From: Acidimicrobiales bacterium
Lineage (GTDB): Bacteria > Actinomycetota > Acidimicrobiia > Acidimicrobiales > SHLQ01
Reading direction: 5' to 3'
NCBI GenBank assembly: GCA_020629635.1
Contig: JAHDCX010000001.1
Span: 420,425-484,424, forward strand
Length of the DNA: 64,000 nt
Below the pieces are notes generated by a model that had not been told where the DNA came from, made no database searches, and saw only the letters and a list, made by a program, of their open reading frames with translations. The number at the start of each line of letters is the position of its first letter. The stretch's first letter is position 1. This document shows, in pieces, positions 24,723-33,311 of this stretch. The translations under genes were made by a program, and so were the position numbers.

Positions 24723-25507
24723 CGGTCAGCCGGTTCAACATCGAGAAGATGGACTGCACGGCCGAGGAACAACTCGTCCGCATGCGGCTGGCTCAACTCG
24801 ACGGCATCGACCACGTCGGCGTCGACCTCACCTCCCGTGAGGTCACGGTCGACCACGCCGGCGACACCGCAGCTATTGCCGCTGCACTGGACAGCCTCGA
24901 TCTCGGCACCCGCCACCTTGGCGACGGCGGCACCGCCATTGGCCGAATAGACCCCGGTCGTGAACGGGCCGGGCTACGGATCGCGCTCGCGATCAACGCC
25001 ACGTTGTTCATTGCGGAGATGACCTTCGGGCTCGTCAGCCGATCGATGGGCCTGATCGCCGACGGTCTCGACATGGGCGCCGACGCCTCGGTCTATGCGC
25101 TCAGCCTCGCCGCCGTCGGCTCCACCACGGCACGCAAGAACCGGCTCGCCCGCACCAGCGGCTACCTCCAACTGGGTCTCGCAGTGATCGGCGTCATCGA
25201 AGTCGTGCGCCGCGTCGTCATCGAGACCGAGCCGCCCGACACCACCACCATGATCGTCCTCGCCCTGTTCGCCTTGGCCGGCAACATCGCCACCATGATC
25301 GTGCTCCACCGGATCAAGACCGACGAAGCCCACCTCCAAGCCAGCTGGATCTTCACCGCCAACGACATCAAGGTCAACGCCCTCGTCATCGCCTCCGCCC
25401 TCGCCGTGACGATCACCGAGTCCGCCATCCCGGACCTCGCCGCCGGCGCCATCATCTTCGCCATCGTCGCCAACGGCGCGCGCCGCATCATCCAACTCGC
25501 ACATTGA
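24719..25507 (+). CDS. HMA domain fused to a CDF-like transporter
   Basis: A 262-residue fusion starting at GTG 24719. The first 65 residues form an HMA (ferredoxin-like) domain whose metal loop reads EKMDCTAEEQ, with one Cys instead of the usual CxxC. Residues about 80-262 form a cation-diffusion-facilitator membrane domain with about six helices, including GLIADGLDMGADASVYALSL and WIFTANDIKVNALVIASALA (metal-site Asp residues). The cytoplasmic C-terminal CDF domain is missing, as in the DUF of similar short actinobacterial proteins. It likely cooperates with the ATPase in Zn/Cd export. Confidence 0.82.
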   Translation: MTVSRFNIEKMDCTAEEQLVRMRLAQLDGIDHVGVDLTSREVTVDHAGDTAAIAAALDSLDLGTRHLGDGGTAIGRIDPGRERAGLRIALAINATLFIAEMTFGLVSRSMGLIADGLDMGADASVYALSLAAVGSTTARKNRLARTSGYLQLGLAVIGVIEVVRRVVIETEPPDTTTMIVLALFALAGNIATMIVLHRIKTDEAHLQASWIFTANDIKVNALVIASALAVTITESAIPDLAAGAIIFAIVANGARRIIQLAH

Positions 25508-25546
25508 TCGCTATCGAACTCGCCGAAGACCCTGGTCGATCCGCAG

Positions 25547-26416
25547 TTAGTCGGAGGTCTCGGAGAACGAAATCTGGAGCGAAGTCTCCTCGTCGGCTCC
25601 GTTCGCAAGATCGAATTCGAGAAGTGTTGGCACGCCGTTGAAGCCGAACTCCGCGATGAGCGTGTGTTCACCGAACGATGATTCGTCGAACCGCTCTATC
25701 TCGTCCGTCCATCCTGAGACCATGTCGAAGAGCAACTCGACGGTCCAGTCCACCTCTGAGCAGTAGGAGTTGGTCGTCGAATCAACTGAGACCGTTGCGA
25801 GGTCCCCGCCAGCGACGACGGCGGTCCACGTGCAGCCTCGGCTCCAATAGTTCACCGACTCCACAAGCTCGAGTCGATAGTCATCGATCCCAGCGGCGGC
25901 CCAGTCTGACCGGGCAGCCGCCAGGGCGCCCTGCATTGAGTTCTCATCGTCAATGTCAGCGAACTCGATCGAGAGCGATGTTGCGTCGCCGCGAGTCGGG
26001 GTGAACGAGATGTGTTCAGGAATCCCGAGGTCGGCCCATTCCACGTGGAGCTGGCCTCGCCCGTCGCCAGCGAGGTCCTGCAACTCATGCAGCTGTTCGT
26101 GCAACGCAGGCACTGAAACGTCACGGTCGCCGCAATCGACATCGAACAACGCGATCCAGCGAAGGTCAGCTTTGCCGTCGTGGATCTCAGTCACCCACGT
26201 GCATCCTCGGCTCGGTGACAGTTGATCGTCCTCGGTCACTCGAACGACGTAGCTGCTTGCTGGATCGCGGCTCCATTCCGCCACGGCCTGTTGGACGGAA
26301 ACAGCGCCCGAGGGAGCGGCGTCGTCATCCGCGGAGTCTTGTCCCGTGGGTGAGGCCGCGCCGAAAGAGCAACCCAACGCCAGCAATGGCACGACCCATG
26401 CCAATACGACTCTCAT
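25547..26416 (-). CDS. Lipoprotein with two DUF6174-like repeats
   Basis: A 289-residue lipoprotein (signal ending ALGCSFG). Two related halves are visible. Each begins with a Trp-containing helix and a strand (AVAEWSRDPASSYVVRVTED; ARSDWAAAGIDDYRLELVES), then an RGCTW motif (SPSRGCTWVTEI; WSRGCTWTAVVAGG), and later a helix with ELLFDMVSG or ALHEQLHELQ. Such repeats match DUF6174. The paired Cys residues may form disulfides outside the cell. ATG 26416 is chosen to start the signal peptide. Function unknown; not part of the neighbouring operon. Confidence 0.75.
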   Translation of the reverse strand: MRVVLAWVVPLLALGCSFGAASPTGQDSADDDAAPSGAVSVQQAVAEWSRDPASSYVVRVTEDDQLSPSRGCTWVTEIHDGKADLRWIALFDVDCGDRDVSVPALHEQLHELQDLAGDGRGQLHVEWADLGIPEHISFTPTRGDATSLSIEFADIDDENSMQGALAAARSDWAAAGIDDYRLELVESVNYWSRGCTWTAVVAGGDLATVSVDSTTNSYCSEVDWTVELLFDMVSGWTDEIERFDESSFGEHTLIAEFGFNGVPTLLEFDLANGADEETSLQISFSETSD

Positions 26417-26552
26417 CTGGCAACGGTACAATTCGCAACATTCGACCGACCGTCAGGGTGCTGTTCGCTCTGGCCTGACGCCCCGCTCGAACCTGTTGCG
26501 CACGATGCGGTGAACCAGGCTGGCAGTCGTCGAATCGTGAGACACTGACCAG

Positions 26553-27005
26553 ATGCGGGTCAGGATCATCGGATACGACTTACCGGGTCGCCAGTTCTGC
26601 GACGCAGCAGGTGAGCCCCTCGTCGATGTCTTGGTCGGCCTCCAGATTCGCAGGGATCCCGCTCAGCTGGTCGCGGCCGACGCCGAGATCGCAAGTTGGG
26701 AGATCGATGTAGCAGTTGTCGCCGAAACCGACGGGAGTCCTGATTTCAAAGGCCCAGCGGTTCACGGGAAGCGTGGTGACCGATTCCTCTACCTCACTTG
26801 GGGCGTCGTCGACGACCAAGGCGACTTCGCCATGTTCCGGCGCGCCAAGCTCATGCTCAACCGCATCGACGCTGACATCGTGGAACTGGCCGAGAGCGCC
26901 AACCACCAACTCGTCGCCCGAGTCAGAATGACCGATGCTCAAGGAGCCCCGCGGTGTGCGAGGGTCGATCCACCCGACATCGCATGGAGCATCGACGACT
27001 CGTGA
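26553..27005 (+). CDS. DUF5990 family protein
   Basis: A 150-residue soluble protein that starts VRIIGYDLPGRQFCDAAGEP and continues to VLVGLQIRRDPAQLVAADA, then VHGKRGDRFLYLTWGVVDD and FAMFRRAKLMLNRIDADI. This is the DUF5990 pattern found in actinobacteria; no function is known. It stands alone between the DUF6174 lipoprotein and an att-like region that begins directly after its stop, so it may be the chromosomal gene at the border of an integrated segment. Confidence 0.8.
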   Translation: MRVRIIGYDLPGRQFCDAAGEPLVDVLVGLQIRRDPAQLVAADAEIASWEIDVAVVAETDGSPDFKGPAVHGKRGDRFLYLTWGVVDDQGDFAMFRRAKLMLNRIDADIVELAESANHQLVARVRMTDAQGAPRCARVDPPDIAWSIDDS

Positions 27006-27009
27006 CTTG

Positions 27010-27182
27010 GGGTGTCGCGTTGCTAATGGTTTGCTAATGGCATCTGGCGTCCTGGAGCGGTAGGAGGCGGTATCGAGCGGATTGCCGGGTCGCTGGCTGC
27101 CGCTCAACGCCGCTGGTTGCCGCAGGACGACGCTGAGTGCCGGGCGGGGGAGGTTTGTTCAAGTCCCCCCTCCGACACCACA
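27010..27182 (+). repeat. att-like region: arm repeats, about 100-bp repeat copy e, tRNA 3'-end-like sequence
   Basis: TGCTAATG occurs twice (27021-27028, 27032-27039), as at 7234-7253. Then 27080-27182 aligns with 14790-14890. Its end, TTCAAGT (27158-27164) followed by CCCCCCTCCGACACCA, looks exactly like the T-loop, acceptor strand and CCA of a tRNA (tRNA-Leu-like by memory). The T-stem partner and the rest of a cloverleaf are absent. It is probably an attachment scar of a mobile element that used a tRNA 3' end. Confidence 0.6.
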
Positions 27183-27194
27183 CGAAACCCTTGA

Positions 27195-27222
27195 AATCCC
27201 TGGGCTCCTGAGCCCGGGGATT
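27195..27222 (+). terminator. Hairpin terminator downstream of the tRNA-like end
   Basis: AATCCC-T-GGGCTC pairs with GAGCCC-G-GGGATT (one T-G wobble) around a CT loop, followed by T-rich sequence (CCGTTTTGTGTT). It fits the natural terminator of a tRNA gene whose 3' end lies just upstream. Confidence 0.7.
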
Positions 27223-27311
27223 CGCCGTTTTGTGTTGCTTGTCATCACGATGTCATCAGAAACGGTTGGTCCTCCTCTCGGGTGTCACAGCCGGGTGAGA
27301 GACTGGGGCGC

Positions 27312-27555
27312 ATGGAATCGGTGGAGTTGTTTCGGGCATCACTCAGACCAGGGTTTCGTGAGCCGCTCGCACACGGACGGTTCGTTGGGCGGCAGCGCGA
27401 GCTGGCTCGGCTGGACGAGGTGCTCACGGAGCGCAAGTCAGCGACGGTGCTGCTCGCAGGCTTCCGAGGTGCAGGCAAGACCGCGCTTGTTGACGAGGCG
27501 ATTCGGAGGGCCGGCGCAGAGACCGATCAGCTGGTCATCAGGATCGCCGTGCCAT
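27312..27555 (+). pseudogene. AAA+/NTPase N-terminal fragment
   Basis: From ATG 27312 the frame reads ESVELFRASLRPGFREPL, then FVGRQRELARLDEVL, then VLLAGFRGAGKTALVDEAI, a Walker A motif (GFRGAGKT) of an ORC/AAA-type ATPase as in DUF4062/ATP-binding proteins. Homology ends near IRIAVPF (about 27555), where the sequence becomes antisense to a multicopper-oxidase fragment. Only the first 80 residues remain. It lies directly after the att-like region. Confidence 0.7.
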
Positions 27556-27796
27556 TCCCGAAGTCGTGGCTCGATGCGCCGAGCGAGAGGTCGAATCGGT
27601 GCACGCCGTCGACGATCGTTGGCTCCAGCAGATCCGGGATCATGAGCTTGTTGGTGCCGGGTTCGGTGGCTGACACGGTGTTCACAACGACGTCGTCGGC
27701 TTCGAACCCGCCTCCGCCACATGATGCGAGGATCAGTGTGACGCAGAGGAACGCCCCGAGCAGGCGAGGCTTCGGGGCGTCAGAGCGGTGGTTCAT
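27555..27796 (-). pseudogene. Multicopper oxidase N-terminal fragment
   Basis: The frame starts with a lipoprotein signal (LGAFLCVTLILASCGGG) and continues with NKLMIPDLLEPTIVDGVHRF and DLSLGASSHDFGNG, the usual start of bacterial multicopper oxidases of the CotA/spore-coat type. It then runs into the ATPase fragment at about 27555 and stops at 27527. All copper sites are lost. The gene was cut at the same join that truncated the facing ATPase gene. Confidence 0.6.
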
Positions 27797-27862
27797 GCTT
27801 CGATTCTGGCGGTGGAAACTGGCGACGGCATGGTCTGATCAGGTCTTCTCCCAACGCCGAAG

Positions 27863-27885
27863 AAGGAGCGGCGAAGCCGCTCCTT
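27863..27885 (-). terminator. Terminator hairpin of the DUF1996 gene
   Basis: AAGGAGCGGC-GAA-GCCGCTCCTT is a perfect 10-bp stem with a 3-base loop, about 53 bases beyond the DUF1996 stop on the minus strand. Confidence 0.7.
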
Positions 27886-27937
27886 CTCCATCACTCGCAG
27901 TGTCGACGAGACGCTTTGGTTAGACGAGCCTTGTCGA

Positions 27938-28885
27938 TCACGACCCTGGAGGATCGTCGGTCCAGGCAGCCATGTAGTCGGCGTGCAGGCTCGAGCCCTG
28001 GTCCATGCCCTCGTGGTCCGAAGACAGGCGCCACTCGGAGTCGATGTCGAGGTCGAACTCGAGGTCGATCTGGAGACGCGGAATCCGATACGGGTGCGAG
28101 TCTGGGCAGTCGCCACCATCGCTGAATGCGAGGTGGCTGATGTTGTCATCGCTGCTCAAGACGGGCTCGCCGTCGGCGTCTACTGCGAGGCAGTTGGGAT
28201 AGTTGATCTCGAACTCGATCTCTTCGGCATCGCCGTCGATCTCGAAGTCGTTGTCTTCAGCGCCGAGCACATCCGACGTCGTGAGCATCTCGAGGCCAAC
28301 CGGAATGGCGTTCACATTGCGGCGGCCGCGGTAGCGGACGTCGATGTCGGTTGGTTCGACGGCGTCGCCGTTCTCGTCGAAGAGTACGGGCGTCCAGTAG
28401 GCGGCAACGTTGCCGTCACGGCGGCCCTCACACGTCGAGTCTTCGTTGGCGAGCAACGAGTCGATGGTGCTGAAGGCGTCGGTGGACGTATTGCCCCAGA
28501 ACATGTGCGCGTGGGCTGCGCCGACCTCACCAGGGAACACGATGGGATCATCGGAGTTGAAGTGCGACACTTCGCAATCGAAGTTGAAGCCTCCGCCACC
28601 GTTACCGCCGCCGTTGTTGGCGTTGCCGTTGTTGCCACGGTTTCCGCGGTTGCCTCGGCGGCGGTTCCGGCGACCGTCGTCGTCACCATCGTTGTCGTTG
28701 TCGTTGTCGTCTTGGAGGGTCTCGACGTCGTTCTCCGTGTCGCCTTCGGCGTCATCGTCGACCTGGGCGCTTGCGATGCCGCTGAAGGCGAAGACGCTCA
28801 ACAGCATCGCCGCGATCACGGCAAGGGAAACGCCAACTCGGCGAGCGTGCGGCTTCCCCTCTTCTTGGGGGGATTCGGTAGTCAT
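27938..28885 (-). CDS. Secreted DUF1996 protein with Asn/Gly-rich linker
   Basis: A 315-residue secreted protein. A signal peptide (residues about 15-40, ending ASAQ) is followed by an acidic and then Arg/Asn/Gly-rich linker (NRRRGNRGNRGNNGNANNGG). The DUF1996 domain comes next: HAHMFWGNTST, then YWTPVLFDENGD, then DCPDSHPYRIPRLQIDLEF and SLHADYMAAW. The family occurs in fungi and actinobacteria and is thought to be extracellular, with a His-rich face; its activity is unknown. The C-terminus is short, ending soon after the HADY motif. ATG 28885 starts the signal peptide; an ATG 12 bases upstream is also possible. Confidence 0.8.
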   Translation of the reverse strand: MTTESPQEEGKPHARRVGVSLAVIAAMLLSVFAFSGIASAQVDDDAEGDTENDVETLQDDNDNDNDGDDDGRRNRRRGNRGNRGNNGNANNGGGNGGGGFNFDCEVSHFNSDDPIVFPGEVGAAHAHMFWGNTSTDAFSTIDSLLANEDSTCEGRRDGNVAAYWTPVLFDENGDAVEPTDIDVRYRGRRNVNAIPVGLEMLTTSDVLGAEDNDFEIDGDAEEIEFEINYPNCLAVDADGEPVLSSDDNISHLAFSDGGDCPDSHPYRIPRLQIDLEFDLDIDSEWRLSSDHEGMDQGSSLHADYMAAWTDDPPGS

Positions 28886-29358
28886 TGCTGGTCTCATTTC
28901 TGCGCCATAGGAGGGGCGAACCGACTTGGCTCTGCGGGGCGCAATTCCGACCATACGGAGGCGAATCTGCGGTGTCAGTGCTGTTCGCGGCATCCTGAAA
29001 GGCCCTTGCCAAAGCCTTTGCAAACCGCAGCCAGACCTCTTGAAATCCGGGCAAAATCGGCTGATTTGGCGACGTTCCGACTGTCGGGATCACGCCGAAG
29101 CGCGTCGGGGGAGTGGTGATTGAATTTCGGGATCTTCGTCGACGTGATCGCCGCCGCGCTCGTCGATCTCGCCACCGGTGAGAAAGACGCCACGCAGGCG
29201 TGAGGAGCATCTCCTTCCGCTCATGGTTTGCGCCGGTGCGGCGGGCAACGACCGATGCCGGTCACCATTGCGCTACCCCGCGCTGGGACTGGAGATCCTG
29301 AACGCTCCATTTGGTTGAGAACTCTTCGCCATCTTCGCCGCTGCGTCGACCCGTTTGG
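28886..29358. other. 473-bp stretch with no gene recognised
   Basis: The segment between the DUF1996 start and the regulator stop contains only short frames. The one that catches the eye is a plus-strand run from about 29120 encoding NFGIFVDVIAAALVDLATGE, but it is under 30 residues and matches nothing I know. A small CACGC-AG-GCGTG hairpin lies near 29190. The DUF1996 promoter should be here, but no clear -35/-10 was seen. Confidence 0.4.
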
Positions 29359-32300
29359 TCACGAACCGGTTCGGGGTGCTGGGTGTGGTTGGGGATCGCC
29401 GATGACGACAGTGGCGAGCAGCTCGTCCGCCTTCGCTTGGAAGCTGCGGTCGTTTCGTGGGGTGCCGGCGAGGATCACCAGCGGGCCGTCGTCTCCGCCG
29501 TCGATCCACCACACCCGCCGGTGCAGCCCGAGTTCGAAGGTCGCGCCGCTGACCCCACCGTTCTCGAAGACCGTGTTGACCAAGAAGGCAACGCAGAACC
29601 CGGAACTACCGCAGACATCGACATCCGCAACCTCGGCCTCAAAATAGAGGGCCGAGCGTCCACCGATCTCGGTTCGCTCGGGTCCGTGGGTCACCACGCC
29701 ATCGACGACGGTGTCGAGCCATCCCTCGACATCGCCGAGGGGCCACGGCGTTTGGGTCTCCAACGCGGCCCAGGGTTGGGTGGGGTCGGCCAGCACTTGT
29801 GGTCGCAGAAACACCACATCCAGGTCGCCCGGCTGCGCAGAGTCGGGTGACCCGAAAGCGGTGTGACCCGGGAGGTGGTCGAACACGATCCAGTTGTCGC
29901 CGACCGTCAGCGAGACCGGTGTGCCGGTTGTTCCCAGCTCATAGTCGCCAGGCGTGGCAGCGGTGAATTCAGCGAGACCGTCGGATGTCGACTCGGACGA
30001 CGGGTCGATACCGTCGTTGGCCGCTGTCGGCGCTTCGTCGCCCGCGACGTCGAGTCGCAGGACTTCTCCACTCGGCACCAGCGAGATGGCCGCCCGGCCG
30101 GCGGTGATGTCCGCGATGCTCTGGTCGAGCGACTCGACGATCTCCGGAGTCAGGCCGTCACCCTGAGTCGAGAACACGATCCCTTCGTCGCCGACGCCGA
30201 GCCGCAGCAGCGTCCCCTTGTCGCCGCCATCGAGGATGTGCTCCACGAGTCGATATGACGCCGTGTCACCACGCTTGATGATCGACGTCAGCACATGCGG
30301 CCGCTGTGCGTCGTTGGCGTTGAACCATTGATCCTGATCCATGCCAATGGCCCAGAGATGCTGCCCGGTGACGGCGGACTGCTCGACAACCGCCTCCAAC
30401 ACTCCTGCGCCCGAATCCCCGGCAGCGGCGAACACCACATCGGCTCCCCGCTGGTACAGGGCGTCTGCCCGCAGTCGGCCGATGTCTGGACGGGTGAAGC
30501 CGCTGAAGTCCTCGACGCCTTCCTGGTCAACGAACGTCGTGAGTATGGCGATCCCCGAATCGACTGAGCGCACCCCCGCTTCGAAGCCTGCCCGGATCTC
30601 CTCGATCACGGGGATCTGGGCGCCGCCCACGAATCCGACCGTATCGGACTCGGTCTTTCCGGCCGCAGCCACTCCGGCCAGAAAGCCAGCCTCCTCGTAG
30701 GCGAAGGTCACCGTCGAGGCATTTTCAACCTGGTCGGGCCAATCGAGGAGGCCAAAGTGGATGTCAGGGAACTCGTCGAGCGCACCCGGAGTCACCAGGA
30801 AGGCGTCGGTGATCACGATGTCGGGGTCCGTCGCAGCCACCTCCCGGAATGCTGGGCTCGGGATGGGTGCGTACGCCGCCTCATTGAGCGTCATCGTGAA
30901 CGTTCGCTCGGCTCGGTTAAGGCCGAGAGCCACGTTCGCTGGCCAGCCACTTCCGCGACTGTTGCCGAAGACCACGACGGTCGGACCGTCGTCAGTCGCG
31001 CCGACAACGCCGAACAGGAAGAGCGCTGCGACGGCGAGGGATGCGGTCAACGCGCCGACGAGAGTCCAGAGCCGGCGTCGGCCTCGGTGAGCGTCTCGTT
31101 GCTGGCGATGTTGTGTCACCCGTTCGGCTTCGACGCGAGCGATGCTGGCGTCGACGTAACGCTTCTCGGCGTCGTTCAGGACGATCGCTGATGCTCCCGC
31201 GGTCTGGTCATAGTCGGCGAGACGGCCGGCGGGCAGGAGGTAGCGGGGGTTCTCCTCGGCGAGTTCCCATTCATGCATGGCCATGCGAAGCGAGGCATGG
31301 CGACGAAGATCGTTGCGGCTCTCGTCGATCCATCCCTCGAGTGTCGGCCACGCTGTCAGGAGCGCCTCGTGCGCAACCTCGACGGTCGGCCTGCCTGTCA
31401 GCTGATCGGAGTCGAACGACAGCAGGCGATGCTCGCCAAAGTGGCCGATGACCGTTTGCATGGTTGCGGTGTCAACGGAGACCGATGCCACCTCGCGCGC
31501 CGGTACCCGCCGTCGACTGCGCTGGTCCTGGTCGGTCACGGTGACGAGCCGAAGGAACAACTGGCGCGCGGCGTTCGTCTCATCGTCGTCGAGCCGCTCG
31601 AAGAGTTCCGTGGCCCTGCGTTGCATGGCGCCCTCGAGGCCGCCCATCGCTCGATACGTCGAACTCATCAGGAAGTCCCCTGACCGACGGTCATACAGCT
31701 CAGTGAGCGCGTACTGGAAGAGTGGGAGAGCGCCCGGTTGACGGTTGACGTCGGCGATGAGCTGGCCGAGCAGTGCTGGCTCGAGCCGGGCGCCGGCAAG
31801 CTCGGCCGGTAGGACCGCAGCCGCCTCGAGCTCTTCGTTCGACATCGGCGTGACGTTCACGACGCCGGCACCCACCCGGGCCCCGAACGCCGGATGTTGT
31901 AGGGGTTTGCTGTAGTGGTCCGCCCGCAGGGTGATGAGGATCGAGATCCGATCGTGCGGGTCGTCGGCTGCGGTCACCAAGTTGGACAAGAAGCGCTTCT
32001 GCACCGCTTCGTCGTCGACCATCGTGAACAGTTCTTCGAACTGATCGATCACCAGCAACAGCCGCGAGTCGTCAGGGAGGATCCTCAGCGCCGCCCGAAC
32101 CAGGCCAGCATCGCCATCGTCCAATTGCTCGCGCAGGCTGTCCGGTCCGTCGATCACGGTGCGGAGCAGCGCACCCTCGAGCTCGGCGAACGGATGGGCT
32201 CCGGGCATCATGGCGGCGACAAGCCACCCATCAGAACCCTCGATTGCGCCCTTGGCGATGGCCGGCATGATGCCAGCCCGAACGACGCTGGACTTACCCG

Positions 32301-33240
32301 AGCCGCTCGCCCCTACCAGCGCGACCAGACGCTGACCACCTGCGAGCGTGCGAAGAACTTCGGCCGCCAAGGCGTCGCGTCCGAAGAACATCGAGGCGTC
32401 GTCGGTCGCGAATGGCCGCAGACCCTTGAACGGATTCGACAGAACCGGCGGCCGGGCCGGTTGGTCGTTGATCAGTGGAGTGCGCGGTTGCACCTGCGGA
32501 TCGTGGAGCAGCAGTTGTTCTTCGAGCCGTCGGAGGTCGGGTGACGGGTCGATCCCGAGCTCGTCACTGATGTGGCGACGGAATCGATCGATCGATCGCA
32601 ATGCGTCGGCTGATCGGCCCGATCGGTAGAGCGCGAGGGCCTGATGGCCGACTAATCGCTCCCGAAGCGGGTGTCGGTCACGAAGCAGCTCGATCTCGGA
32701 CACCAGATCACCGGCCAACCCGCGCGCCAGGTCGGCATCGAGTCGATCTTCGAGCGCGGCGATGCGCTGTTCGTGCAAACGTCTGCGCTCGCCCTGGCAG
32801 AAGTCTTCGTAGGCGAAGTCTTCGTAGGGGTCGCCATGCCACGAACTCAATGCGGTGTGGAGGAGCTCTGCTGCGGCGGCCGGATCGCTCTCGAGGATCG
32901 CTCGCCCACGCTCGACCTCTTCGTCGAAGCGAGCCACATCGAACTGGTCATCGTCGATGTTCAGTTGGTAGCTGGTGCCCCGGGTCTCGAGGATCGAACT
33001 CTCGCCGCGCTCGCGGTCGGGCTCCAGCGCAGACCGCAAGCGTGACACATAGACCCGGAGCGTGTTCTCCTTCCCGTCGGCCTCCTCGCCCCAGATGGCC
33101 TCGACGATCGAATCGAAGGAAACGGCCCGATTGCGGTTGATGAGTAGAAACGCGAATACCGCCTGTTGCTGCCGGGCACCGAGGTCGACGGGCTTTCCAT
33201 CACGTTGGACGACCAGTGCCCCGAGTGCTCGAACTCGCAT
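29359..33240 (-). CDS. Transmembrane BTAD-nSTAND1 regulator fused to a BMP/PnrA-like sensor domain
   Basis: A protein of about 1293 residues with five parts. Residues 1-95 are an OmpR/SARP-type winged helix (TLRVYVSRLRSAL). Residues about 98-245 are a BTAD helical domain. Residues about 268-690 are an nSTAND1 NTPase with Walker A GASGSGKSS (near 313) and Walker B LLLVIDQFEEL (near 398). One membrane helix lies near 745-770 (LWTLVGALTASLAVAALFLF). Residues about 775-1060 are a Bmp/PnrA-like ligand-binding domain (PDIHFGLLDW, FVGGAQIPVIEEIRAGFEAG). A C-terminal region of about 200 residues has no known match. Cytoplasmic DNA binding joined to an extracytoplasmic, possibly nucleoside-binding domain suggests one-polypeptide signalling. 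A GAGGTG ribosome site supports ATG 33240. The gene stands alone. Confidence 0.85.
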   Translation of the reverse strand: MRVRALGALVVQRDGKPVDLGARQQQAVFAFLLINRNRAVSFDSIVEAIWGEEADGKENTLRVYVSRLRSALEPDRERGESSILETRGTSYQLNIDDDQFDVARFDEEVERGRAILESDPAAAAELLHTALSSWHGDPYEDFAYEDFCQGERRRLHEQRIAALEDRLDADLARGLAGDLVSEIELLRDRHPLRERLVGHQALALYRSGRSADALRSIDRFRRHISDELGIDPSPDLRRLEEQLLLHDPQVQPRTPLINDQPARPPVLSNPFKGLRPFATDDASMFFGRDALAAEVLRTLAGGQRLVALVGASGSGKSSVVRAGIMPAIAKGAIEGSDGWLVAAMMPGAHPFAELEGALLRTVIDGPDSLREQLDDGDAGLVRAALRILPDDSRLLLVIDQFEELFTMVDDEAVQKRFLSNLVTAADDPHDRISILITLRADHYSKPLQHPAFGARVGAGVVNVTPMSNEELEAAAVLPAELAGARLEPALLGQLIADVNRQPGALPLFQYALTELYDRRSGDFLMSSTYRAMGGLEGAMQRRATELFERLDDDETNAARQLFLRLVTVTDQDQRSRRRVPAREVASVSVDTATMQTVIGHFGEHRLLSFDSDQLTGRPTVEVAHEALLTAWPTLEGWIDESRNDLRRHASLRMAMHEWELAEENPRYLLPAGRLADYDQTAGASAIVLNDAEKRYVDASIARVEAERVTQHRQQRDAHRGRRRLWTLVGALTASLAVAALFLFGVVGATDDGPTVVVFGNSRGSGWPANVALGLNRAERTFTMTLNEAAYAPIPSPAFREVAATDPDIVITDAFLVTPGALDEFPDIHFGLLDWPDQVENASTVTFAYEEAGFLAGVAAAGKTESDTVGFVGGAQIPVIEEIRAGFEAGVRSVDSGIAILTTFVDQEGVEDFSGFTRPDIGRLRADALYQRGADVVFAAAGDSGAGVLEAVVEQSAVTGQHLWAIGMDQDQWFNANDAQRPHVLTSIIKRGDTASYRLVEHILDGGDKGTLLRLGVGDEGIVFSTQGDGLTPEIVESLDQSIADITAGRAAISLVPSGEVLRLDVAGDEAPTAANDGIDPSSESTSDGLAEFTAATPGDYELGTTGTPVSLTVGDNWIVFDHLPGHTAFGSPDSAQPGDLDVVFLRPQVLADPTQPWAALETQTPWPLGDVEGWLDTVVDGVVTHGPERTEIGGRSALYFEAEVADVDVCGSSGFCVAFLVNTVFENGGVSGATFELGLHRRVWWIDGGDDGPLVILAGTPRNDRSFQAKADELLATVVIGDPQPHPAPRTGS

Positions 33241-33311
33241 GCCCGCCACCTCACTATCGTTCGGTTACTGCCAAGTTACTCGCCGCAGACCTGGGGACTT
33301 CTTTGGCTGAT

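Noticed and set aside
27080..27182. A complete tRNA gene
   Set aside because: Only the T-loop, acceptor 3' strand and CCA are recognisable; the T-stem does not pair and no anticodon arm is found upstream.
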